This document shows, one piece after another, positions 28,887-36,973 of a stretch of 64,000 bases of DNA. A program made the position numbers and the translations under genes. The stretch is from Paraburkholderia sp. SG-MS1. Lineage in GTDB: Bacteria > Pseudomonadota > Gammaproteobacteria > Burkholderiales > Burkholderiaceae. Numbering within the stretch: the first letter of the stretch is position 1; every line of letters begins with the position of its first letter. The stretch spans positions 1 to 64,000 of the forward strand of contig NZ_NPIH01000005.1 of NCBI RefSeq assembly GCF_012275575.1, in the 5' to 3' direction. A model generated the notes under the pieces. It did no database searches, was not told the origin of the DNA, and was given only the letters and a program-made list of their open reading frames with translations.

Positions 28887-29159
28887 ATGAAAATCTTTAC
28901 AACATCGATTAAATTGCCTTGCAGAGGGCAGATAGTCGCTGTTTGTCGTTGGTTGGACAATTCGATATTGTTTCTGTTGTCGCTATTTTTCACGATGTTT
29001 TGCGTTGTACTGTTTTGTATATGGTATTTCAAAGAACTCGATTGGTGGCTGGTTGCGATCGATGTCGTCTTCGTTCTCTGCATGGGCCTGGTCGCCTTAT
29101 TTTTTAGCTTCGCGACACGCGGAATAGGGAAGGGAGGAGCGAAGCAGCGTCGTCGATGA
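28887..29159 (+). CDS. Small hypothetical membrane protein
   Basis: A 90-residue protein with two clear hydrophobic helices (about residues 24-46 and 52-74) and a basic C-terminal tail. A ggaag motif lies about 9 bases before the ATG at 28887. The stretch is AT-richer than its surroundings. I do not recognise a family. It is isolated in a gene-poor region, so it may be a real small membrane protein or a residue of transferred DNA. Confidence 0.45.
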   Translation: MKIFTTSIKLPCRGQIVAVCRWLDNSILFLLSLFFTMFCVVLFCIWYFKELDWWLVAIDVVFVLCMGLVALFFSFATRGIGKGGAKQRRR

Positions 29160-30007
29160 TCATTTGGGCGGCGGTAGCCAGTGCGAAAGCGACGAAGGGT
29201 CAAGCAGCATCGCGTGATTCGCGGCCAGGACCGCAAGTAAAAGTGTTGGGACAACTTCGTAAAAGTATGGCCCTTCCTGACCTGTAATCTGGAAACGTCG
29301 TGGCCGACAAAGCTTACGAAGCCAACTAGATGGTTGTGCGTCGGCACGCAGTATCGTGCAAGCCACCAATCCACGCCGCACGAAGCGGCGCATACGACGT
29401 TCGCTAAACAAGCTTTTGTACCGCGCGCGACATTTGTCGAAAGCTCTTTTTGCATCAAGCGTACGGCGCATCGATATGCGCCACTGCAGGCGCGCACGGC
29501 GCTTCTTGTTTTCGCTTTGGCCGCTGCGGCAGTCTGGACGGCTTGAATACCGGCAGACCGCAGGCAAGGTTCATAACGTACTTCGGACCGAAAAATCGAA
29601 CGCATTCTATTGGAGGGTGCGCCTGAACGAGACACAATGCGAATGTCGGACGTGAGTTTCACATAAACATTTCGCCGATTTAGTTGAGCGGGTGGGCGCA
29701 GGGGCCTGCAAGGAAACCACGCTCTGACTGAGTGTTGAGGTATCGCAAGCCACGCGCGGGGTATGAATACTTATCTCTCGGCAGATCAAAGACAATTGGC
29801 CGAGCCCGGTGGCGGCAACACAACCTTTTCCCCGATGCCCAGGCATTCAGGGGAAATTTTCTCCAGCTAATAGCTCAATCAAAGAAGTTCGCGAAATTTT
29901 ATCGCTTTGTCATACCTCAGTTTTACTCAACAGAGTAGCCCGTTGCTATTTGGTCTTTGCGCCATGTGCTTGACGAATTCCTGGCGACGCATCGGTAAGG
30001 AGTTTTT
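29160..30007. other. Gene-poor stretch upstream of the type I secretion operon
   Basis: About 850 bases without a supported gene. It should hold the promoter of the operon starting at 30008. A short open frame at 29763-29870 (about 35 codons, Gly/Pro-rich end) is present, but nothing shows it is translated. Confidence 0.45.
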
Positions 30008-31432
30008 GTGAAATTGAATTTGTCGGGTGCAGCATGCCTGTGTTTCGTCCTTTGCTCCGGGCCTGTTATGGCGGAGGCACCGGGGCAGCCTCGTGCTCCC
30101 TCTGGCAAGTTTGACTGGGGTGCCAACCGGCTGGACCCTGCAGCACTCGAGAAGCAAATCGCTGGCGATCAGGCGGAAGTCAATCTGGACGCCGATATAT
30201 CAGACCGAGAATTGGATTTAAACCACGCCGTTGCCATCGCCGTTAGCCGTCATCCATCAATTGCCGACACGATTGCGGCACTGGCTGAATCAACCAGTGC
30301 CATCGACGTCGCGCGCGCAGGATACTTTCCCCAGATCACAGCAGGGCTTGGCGGTGGCAATTCTACCTTGACGGGTACGGGCAATACCACTTCCGTTTCG
30401 GTCTCCCAGATGCTGTTCGACTTTGGCAAGGTATCTGGCGCTGTTGACCAGGCGAAAGCCGGCGTAAGCCGTCAACAGGCCACCGTTCTCAAGCAGATCG
30501 ATACTGTCGCGCAGCAAACCGCGGAGGCAGTGATCAACGCACACCGTTATCAGGTGCTGGAGCAGATCGCGAAGGAACAGGTTGCGGCCGTCGAGAAAGT
30601 GCTTCTTATGTCGCAGCGTCGGGCTGAAGCAGGCGTCAGTACGCGCTCTGATCCTATTCAGGCTGAATCGCGAGTCCAGAGTGCGCGGGCGGACCTGCTG
30701 CAGGTAGGCGCGCAAAAGGCGCAGGCCCTTGAACATTTACGTACATTGCTCGGCGGTCGGTTCACCGGCACGATCGCTTCGCTTCCGGAAGATAAGGCCG
30801 CGCTTGTGGCGCTGAATCCAGATCCAAATACGGACGGCTTACCAGATGTGCTAGCCGCCAAAGCAGACATGAAGTCGGCTATTGCACAGCTTGACGTTGC
30901 CAAGGCGCAGCGCTGGCCCACACTTACGCTTGATATCTCGCAAAACAAAAGTCTAAGTGGGGTCAATCCGTCGACCTATGTGCCCGATGGATCCTATAGG
31001 ACGATCATGCTTGACGTTTCCTGGAAAGTCTTCCAGGGCGGTGCACTAAGCGCACAGATAAGCGCTGCGGATAGTGCACTCGCTTCTGCACGTTCGCGGG
31101 TTCAGGTCGCGCGCCTCAACGGTAGCGACGACGCGCGCAGCTTCAGAGAACTCGCGATTGGAGCCAAAGGCCGATTCGGCGTTCTGGAGAGGCGCAAGCG
31201 AAGCATTACGGAAGCACGGAATCTTTATCGCGAACAATACAAGCTGGGCACGCGTTCGATATTGGACCTTCTCAACGCGGAGCAGGAGTTTTTCCAGGCA
31301 GTCTCTGACAATGAGTCAGTCAAGCATGATTTCTGGATCAACCTGGTTGGCTACGTTGCGGCTACAGGAGCCGGTCGTGAGTTCTACGGCCTTAACAAAA
31401 CCGTTGTACAAGGGATGGACGTGCTTCCATGA
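30008..31432 (+). CDS. TolC-family outer-membrane channel of a type I secretion system
   Basis: A 474-residue outer-membrane efflux protein. A signal peptide (LSGAACLCFVLCSGPVMAEA) is followed by two OEP repeats rich in heptad-like helices (HPSIADTIAALAES and RTLLGGRFTGTI regions); LGTRSILDLLNAEQEFFQA is the signature near the end of the second repeat. It should form the trimeric exit duct. The start is GTG 30008 with a perfect aaggag site 6 bases upstream. Its stop overlaps the ABC transporter start (ATGA), so outer-membrane channel, transporter and adaptor are one operon. Confidence 0.93.
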   Translation: MKLNLSGAACLCFVLCSGPVMAEAPGQPRAPSGKFDWGANRLDPAALEKQIAGDQAEVNLDADISDRELDLNHAVAIAVSRHPSIADTIAALAESTSAIDVARAGYFPQITAGLGGGNSTLTGTGNTTSVSVSQMLFDFGKVSGAVDQAKAGVSRQQATVLKQIDTVAQQTAEAVINAHRYQVLEQIAKEQVAAVEKVLLMSQRRAEAGVSTRSDPIQAESRVQSARADLLQVGAQKAQALEHLRTLLGGRFTGTIASLPEDKAALVALNPDPNTDGLPDVLAAKADMKSAIAQLDVAKAQRWPTLTLDISQNKSLSGVNPSTYVPDGSYRTIMLDVSWKVFQGGALSAQISAADSALASARSRVQVARLNGSDDARSFRELAIGAKGRFGVLERRKRSITEARNLYREQYKLGTRSILDLLNAEQEFFQAVSDNESVKHDFWINLVGYVAATGAGREFYGLNKTVVQGMDVLP

Positions 31433-33537
31433 GTCTGCCAATTCAATATACACGTTGGCTGGATGCGATGCTCGCCGTTGCGCGCCACTACGGACTGTCC
31501 GTCTCTGCGGAGAGCGTGCGTGTTTCGTTAGCCTGGGAACAGGGCGCGCCGATCGATCAGGTACTTGAGCATATGTCCCGACAGGCAGGACTTGAACTGC
31601 GTCTCTGCCCGTTCTCTGTTGATCAGCTAGACCCGTGGCGCTTGCCTCTCGTTATTGAATGCCACGACGGCTCTGTGGGGGTGGTGCACACATCCGACGG
31701 GCACGGGAAATTCGGTGTGCTGATCAGTGGCGATATCGGGCTTGAAACAGCGATGTCGATCCATGACGTTCGCTCGCGTGCAAAGCGCATCGCGATCCTT
31801 CGGCCCCAGAATTCGGTCGCGGATGCACGGGTGGACGACTATATCCGACCTTACCGGGCGAACTGGTTCTGGGCGATCGCCCTGCGTGACTGGCGCCGCT
31901 ACGGCGACGTCATCCTGGCGTCGCTCTTTGCCAACCTGCTCGCGCTGGCCGGCATGACCTTCTCGATGCAGATCTATGATCGGGTGGTTCCGTCGCAGTC
32001 GGAACCCACGCTATGGGTGCTGTTTGGCGGAGTGATGATTGCGATTGCATTTGAATTTGGCCTCCGCGTAGCACGCACCCATATTTCTGATGTCGTCGGA
32101 AAGCGCGCTGATCTGAAGATATCCGACGTCGTGTTTGGGCACGCGCTAAGGATACGCAACGATGCTCGCTCGAAGTCCACGGGCAGCTTCATTGCCCAGG
32201 TTCGTGAGCTCGATCAGGTGCGCGAATTGCTAACGTCGACGACGGTTGGAGCGCTCGCTGATCTGCCGTTCTTTGTGCTATTTCTGGTTGTATTGTGGGC
32301 AGTCGGCGGCTCGCTCGTTTTTGTGGCCCTGGCAGCCGTGCCCCTTCTCGTCGTCCCTGGGCTGTTGATCCAACGCCCGTTGGCTCGCCTTTCGAATGAG
32401 GGCATGCGCGAGTCCGCGTTACGCAATGCGATGCTCGTGGAGGCTGTGCAAGGTATTGAAGACATTAAGTTGCTTCGTGCCGAACCACGTTTTCAGAATC
32501 AGTGGAATAACGTCAACACCGTGGCCGCAGGCGTTGGCATGCGCCAGCGTTTTCTGACCAGTCTGCTGATGACGTGGACACAGGAAGTGCAGAGCATTAC
32601 TTACGCGCTGGTGCTTCTGTGCGGAAGCTTTCTGGTGATGAAAGGCGACATGACAACGGGCGCTCTCGTGGCCACGTCGATCCTCGCTTCACGGATGATT
32701 TCGCCTCTGGCTCAACTCTCTTCCCTCTTTGCGCGGTGGCAGCAGGCTAAGGTAGCCCGCAAGGGTCTGGATGAGCTGATGGCACGTCCGGTCGATCAGC
32801 CGGATCGGTCAAAATTGGTTCAGCGGTCTTCACTGCACGGCGAATACCTGATCGAGGGTGCGCGCTTCCAGTATGGCAAGGACGATAAGGTGCCGGCGCT
32901 GTCGATCGCACGGCTGCATATCGGCAAAGGGGAGAAGATTGCGCTGCTTGGTCGAATGGGCGCGGGCAAGTCGACGCTATTGCAGATGCTTGCTGGATTG
33001 CAAGCGCCCAATCAGGGACGCGTTACGCTGGACGGCACGGAGCTGGGACTGATCGATCCAGCTGACGTGCGACGAGACATGGGTCTTTTGACCCAAAACG
33101 CCCGACTGTTCCATGGAACGGTCCGGGACAACATTGTGCTCGGCATGCCGCTTGCCACGGACGAGGCGGTGCTGAAGGTGCTTCGCATGACCGGTGCGTT
33201 GGCCTTTGTCGAGTCGCGCCCCAATGGTCTGGATGACATGGTCCTGGAAGGGGGATTGGGGCTGTCCGGCGGTCAGCGCCAGTCGCTACTGCTGGCGCGC
33301 ACCTTGTTGCGGGAGCCGTCGATCGTGCTGCTTGATGAGCCAACGGCGAGCTTCGATGAAATGAGCGAGCGCCACGTCATCGAAGAGCTGGGAGCGTGGC
33401 TTGGTCCGCGCACGTTTGTCGTGGCGACCCATCGCATGTCGGTGCTCAGGATGGTTGATCGGGTCATCGTTGTGGATGCCGGGCAGATCGTGATGGACGG
33501 CAGCAAGGATAAAGTACTAGGAGCACTGTCCAGATGA
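31429..33537 (+). CDS. Type I secretion ABC transporter with degenerate C39-like domain
   Basis: A 702-residue HlyB/LapB-type exporter. Residues about 1-125 form a C39-like domain lacking the catalytic Cys and His, so it should bind rather than cleave the substrate. Six helices follow (about 145-420), then the nucleotide-binding domain: Walker A GRMGAGKSTLL, signature LSGGQRQSLLLAR, Walker B SIVLLDEPTASFD and the H-loop VVATHR. This architecture is known for exporters of RTX proteins and large adhesins. It overlaps both neighbours by four bases. No substrate gene is in the window. Confidence 0.93.
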   Translation: MSLPIQYTRWLDAMLAVARHYGLSVSAESVRVSLAWEQGAPIDQVLEHMSRQAGLELRLCPFSVDQLDPWRLPLVIECHDGSVGVVHTSDGHGKFGVLISGDIGLETAMSIHDVRSRAKRIAILRPQNSVADARVDDYIRPYRANWFWAIALRDWRRYGDVILASLFANLLALAGMTFSMQIYDRVVPSQSEPTLWVLFGGVMIAIAFEFGLRVARTHISDVVGKRADLKISDVVFGHALRIRNDARSKSTGSFIAQVRELDQVRELLTSTTVGALADLPFFVLFLVVLWAVGGSLVFVALAAVPLLVVPGLLIQRPLARLSNEGMRESALRNAMLVEAVQGIEDIKLLRAEPRFQNQWNNVNTVAAGVGMRQRFLTSLLMTWTQEVQSITYALVLLCGSFLVMKGDMTTGALVATSILASRMISPLAQLSSLFARWQQAKVARKGLDELMARPVDQPDRSKLVQRSSLHGEYLIEGARFQYGKDDKVPALSIARLHIGKGEKIALLGRMGAGKSTLLQMLAGLQAPNQGRVTLDGTELGLIDPADVRRDMGLLTQNARLFHGTVRDNIVLGMPLATDEAVLKVLRMTGALAFVESRPNGLDDMVLEGGLGLSGGQRQSLLLARTLLREPSIVLLDEPTASFDEMSERHVIEELGAWLGPRTFVVATHRMSVLRMVDRVIVVDAGQIVMDGSKDKVLGALSR

Positions 33538-34856
33538 GCGAAGTTGAAAAACGGCCTGACGAGATTAAAAAGAAATCAGAAGGAAACCGACCATCGGCTG
33601 ACGCGGCTAACCGGACACAGTTGATGGCGCACGGTGAAGTACCGGGTGGTGCGCGCCGCGGGGCGACGAAGTTGCCGGGCGCGGTACCTGCGGCGCTTCC
33701 AATGGCTGCGCGATCTGATTCGCCGTTGCCAAAGTCGTCCCTTGTGACATGGTTGATCGCTGGGTTGATCGTCACGTTTCTGGCGTGGGCGGCGTTTTTC
33801 AACCTGGATGAGGTCTCTAGTGGAACAGGCAAGATCGTTCCGACGTCCAAAGAGCAGGTCATTCAGTCGCTGGAGGGGGGAATCCTGGTCAAGCTGCCGG
33901 TCAAGGAAGGCGATATCGTGGACGCCGGGCAGGTGGTGGCCCAACTGGACCGCACGCGTACCGAATCGACCGTTGACGAAAGCGAATCGAAGCTGCGTGC
34001 GTCAGAGGCAATGGCAGCCCGGCTTGCCGCCGAAGTGAATGGTACGCCGCTGACATTTCCCGAGCATGTTCAGCAAGATCCCAATCTGGTTCGAAGCGAG
34101 ACCGCACTCTATCGTTCGCGGCGTGATGGACTTTCCAGCAGCCTCAACGATCTATCCCAGACCCTTGTGCTAGTGCGCCGCGAGCTTTCTCTGACCGAGC
34201 CATTGGTGGCGCAGGGCGCCGCCAGTGCTGTAGAAGTCTTGCGGCTTAAGCGGCAAATCAATGAGCTGGAAGGCAAGCAAAATGACTTGCGCAATGACTA
34301 CTTTGTCAAGGCTCGGGAGGAACTTGCAAAGGCGAATGCCGAAGTTGAAGCGCAACGCTCAGTTTCACGAGGGCGCGAAGATGCGCTTACCCGTTTGACC
34401 TTTACGTCGCCGGTTCGAGGTATCGTGAAAGATATTGCGATTACCACCTTGGGCGGCGTTATTCCGCCGAACGGGAAGCTGATGGAAATCGTGCCGCTGG
34501 ATGACAAGTTGCTGGTTGAGGCACGCATTTCACCGCGCGACGTTGCGTTCCTGCATCCCGGGCAAGACGCATCGGTGAAGATCACCGCGTATGACTATTC
34601 GATCTTCGGCGGCTTGAAGGGGAAAGTGACTGTAATTTCGCCGGATACAATTCAGGACGATGTCAAACGGGATGTTTACTATTATCGCGTCTACATTCGT
34701 ACGGACGCCGACCATCTCGTGAACAAGGCCGGGAAGATGTTTTCGATCGTGCCGGGGATGGTAGCAACGGTGGACATCCAGACCGGACGCAAAAGCGTAC
34801 TCGCCTATCTGATGAAGCCGCTGAACAGGGGAAAAGAAGCGTTGCGCGAGCGGTAA
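33534..34856 (+). CDS. HlyD-family type I secretion adaptor
   Basis: A 440-residue membrane-fusion protein: cytoplasmic N terminus of about 65 residues, one TM (LVTWLIAGLIVTFLAWAAFF), the lipoyl half-motif EVSSGTGKIVPTSKEQVIQS, a long coiled-coil hairpin (about 150-290) and the second lipoyl half with FTSPVRGIVKDIAITTLGG. The C-terminal beta barrel ends in the HlyD signature around VPGMVATVDIQTGRKSVLAYL. It links the ABC transporter to the TolC-like duct. Third and last gene of the operon. Confidence 0.94.
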   Translation: MSEVEKRPDEIKKKSEGNRPSADAANRTQLMAHGEVPGGARRGATKLPGAVPAALPMAARSDSPLPKSSLVTWLIAGLIVTFLAWAAFFNLDEVSSGTGKIVPTSKEQVIQSLEGGILVKLPVKEGDIVDAGQVVAQLDRTRTESTVDESESKLRASEAMAARLAAEVNGTPLTFPEHVQQDPNLVRSETALYRSRRDGLSSSLNDLSQTLVLVRRELSLTEPLVAQGAASAVEVLRLKRQINELEGKQNDLRNDYFVKAREELAKANAEVEAQRSVSRGREDALTRLTFTSPVRGIVKDIAITTLGGVIPPNGKLMEIVPLDDKLLVEARISPRDVAFLHPGQDASVKITAYDYSIFGGLKGKVTVISPDTIQDDVKRDVYYYRVYIRTDADHLVNKAGKMFSIVPGMVATVDIQTGRKSVLAYLMKPLNRGKEALRER

Positions 34857-36118
34857 TATCATCAGGACCCCCCGTTTCTGCCGGGCCGTCGCCTTTTCGC
34901 GGCGGCTGCGTCGGCTTAAGCGGTCCGATTTCCTGGATCTGCAATTCACGGGCTAAAGCGTTTTTTTCCACGTTGTCGAGGCAGTCGTGTGAAAGAGGGA
35001 GATGACAAATTTCGGATCGCTCAATCACTGTCATCGCTTTCCCGCGATGGATTTAATGGTGTCGTGCGTATAGCGTGATAGCTCTGGCAACCGCTATCGA
35101 GCCAGGGAGCCCGCCAACCGCTCCATCCACTGTTCCCCCAGCGGCCCCAGTGAGCCACCGACAGGGAAACCGGCTACGAACTCCAGTGGTGCTGAGCTAA
35201 GTCACAGCGGGCACCTTCAGGAACCGCCCGAACATGAGACAGTCGCTGTCTGTTCGCATCGGTTCACGCGCTTAGACAGCGACTTTGCTTCCATCGGTGA
35301 GCGTGAGCGTACCTGTGCGGGTTGCCGTCCACGCCTTTCCCGTGCTCGAAGAACCGGCCTTTCGTGGCGCAGCCAGCGTCGACTGCCGCTGAGGCGCTTT
35401 GAAATCCGGTCGGTGCGCCGTTGGGGCTGCTGTCCGGAAACCTGCCCGAGGCCGATCGCTGAAAACGTCAAGCTATAGGGCGCACGGAGGTCGGTCTCGA
35501 TCTCGTGCTCATTCGGCGCAGGAGTGCAGCTTGGTACCATCATGGCCTTCGGAATGACTCGCGGCGCGTGGGCGGCCCGAATTCACTAGTAGCCGGAGAT
35601 GCCTGGTAGTTCGCGATGGTGTGGAGTTCCTCGAAGAAGGCATTCGCGCGACTGGCCGATCTCATGCGCCACGCGGCGAGCGAGGATCTGGGTCGACCCC
35701 AAGCTGTTCACCCCGTGCCGGGAAGATCGCTTGCCCCTGTGACAGGGTGAATGATTTTGCGGATCATCCCCTCCTGCCATCACGGCATATTGGGCGATCC
35801 TGAATCCGGCGCGACGCTGAAGCGGACACGGCGGCGTCCCTCACTGTATTCCACTGCGTCGTTAAGAGGAAAGGGGCGCGCTTTTCGCGTACTCGTCATC
35901 GATTGTGCCCGCTGCTACTCGCCGGCGAAAAGATCGGATAAGACTAGTTGTTTGCTCCTTTCGACCCGGACCTCATTCAGGTCGGGATCTATAGGCACCG
36001 GATCGTCGCGTCAGTTTCTTCGACCGGACTCGTTTGCGCCGGCCGCCGCAATTCCAGAAGCGGATGACTTCCTCCATACAGTCAAAGCGGCGGCCGTCTC
36101 AATGGCGAGTAATGCGCG
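34857..36118. other. Gene-poor stretch with gene relics between type I and type III loci
   Basis: About 1.26 kb with no intact gene. Several minus-strand fragments read like ends of proteins: PLEFVAGFPVGGSLGPLGEQ followed by a stop near 35098, GKAWTATRTGTLTLTDGSKV near 35280-35345, and ANAFFEELHTIANYQASP near 35590-35660. They lie in different frames without starts. I cannot name the parent genes. Confidence 0.4.
34885..34906. terminator. Hairpin downstream of the type I secretion operon
   Basis: GCCGTCGC and GCGGCGGC pair over eight bases (one G-T pair) around a CTTTTC loop, 28 bases after the adaptor stop. There is no T-run on the plus strand, so intrinsic termination is only possible. Confidence 0.35.
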
Positions 36119-36361
36119 TTAGCCCATCATGCCGCCCATGCCACCAGCTTTGCCCGCGAGACTCATCACATCCTGGACGAGGCTCATCAAGTCTTTGAGC
36201 AGATCCCCCATTCCTCCACCGCCACCACCATTCGAGCCCGAATCTGGAGAAAACATCGGAGCCGACTGCCCTTGCTGAGCCGCGGGCGAACAAGGCGAGC
36301 AACCGGAATTACTAACGGAAGAGAACTGCGTGGTACTCATTTGCGAAATATTGACCGACAT
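36119..36361 (-). CDS. Small Gly/Met-rich protein, candidate type III-secreted (harpin-like) protein
   Basis: An 80-residue protein. The N-terminal half is Ser/Gln-rich and disordered (SVNISQMSTTQFSSVSNSG), typical of type III secretion signals. The second half is a Gly run, then an amphipathic helix DLLKDLMSLVQDVMSLAGK and a GGMGGMMG tail. Hrp harpins and pilin-like proteins share small size, Gly-richness and one amphipathic helix, but this one has two Cys, unusual for harpins. Start ATG 36361 has a gaggaa site 6 bases before it. It is divergent from the type III secretion operon. Function is inferred from composition and position. Confidence 0.55.
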   Translation of the reverse strand: MSVNISQMSTTQFSSVSNSGCSPCSPAAQQGQSAPMFSPDSGSNGGGGGGMGDLLKDLMSLVQDVMSLAGKAGGMGGMMG

Positions 36362-36521
36362 GTTTATTTCCTCAATGGGAGGCGCCCGTTATGAAAGGCA
36401 AAGTTCGATGGGCACAGAAGTACCCGAGATCTAAGAGTGAAAAGACAAATGTTTACATTGGAACCTCCCGAAGCATGAATGCGTGACGATCAGCGACAAG
36501 AATTACAGAAATTCACTCGCT

Positions 36522-36833
36522 TCAGGTAACACCGGGGTATTGGGACAGATCTATCTGATGAGCCGGGTCGACGCGTTTCATCAGTTGAACAACACAAACT
36601 ACACGAACGTAGCCCGTAAAATTCCATACGGACTCGTGCGAGAGATCCATTTCCATGGCCCATCGTGATATCAACTTGCCTACAGTCAATGACTCTTTAC
36701 GAGCAAGTTCCTCGATGATCGACCAGTAAATTTCCTCCAGCCTCAGACACGTGGCAATACCGTTCAGGCGAACTGATCGTTGTCTTAGCCTAAGAAGATC
36801 TGTGTTGAAATTGCAATACGTTGTTCGCAGCAT
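36522..36833 (-). CDS. Ribbon-helix-helix RHH_4-type protein
   Basis: A 103-residue protein. The stretch RSVRLNGIATCLRLEEIYW, then IIEELARKESLTVGKLISRW and NFTGYVRVVCVVQL, follows the RHH_4 pattern (SVRINGH-TSLRLE-FW, an LA--RGLSLSAL helix and an S-LR-F--- end). It therefore probably binds DNA as a dimer. It lies between the Gly/Met-rich small gene and sctC, on the opposite strand to the secretion operon, and is a candidate local regulator of it. Start ATG 36833 has no clear ribosome-binding site, so the N terminus may be shorter. Confidence 0.65.
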   Translation of the reverse strand: MLRTTYCNFNTDLLRLRQRSVRLNGIATCLRLEEIYWSIIEELARKESLTVGKLISRWAMEMDLSHESVWNFTGYVRVVCVVQLMKRVDPAHQIDLSQYPGVT

Positions 36834-36973
36834 TGGAGTCCAGAGTAATTAAGGTACTTGCAATGCTCTCGGGTTGAGATTTGCATCGGTGGTATATGCG
36901 TATGACCTTGGTGCTCAAAAGCCACGATATAGTCTCGTCACGTCAAATCCGATGCCAATTTGGGAAAATTCAT

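Noticed and set aside
28739-29662. 307-codon minus-strand open frame in the gap after the polysaccharide operon
   Set aside because: Sequence is compositionally odd, with no family motif or ribosome-binding site, and it covers a plausible two-helix protein on the other strand.
36362-36973. Search for PIP, hrpII or tts boxes upstream of sctC and the small divergent gene
   Set aside because: No TTCG-spaced pair or tts-like palindrome was found by eye; a motif scan could still find a degenerate one.
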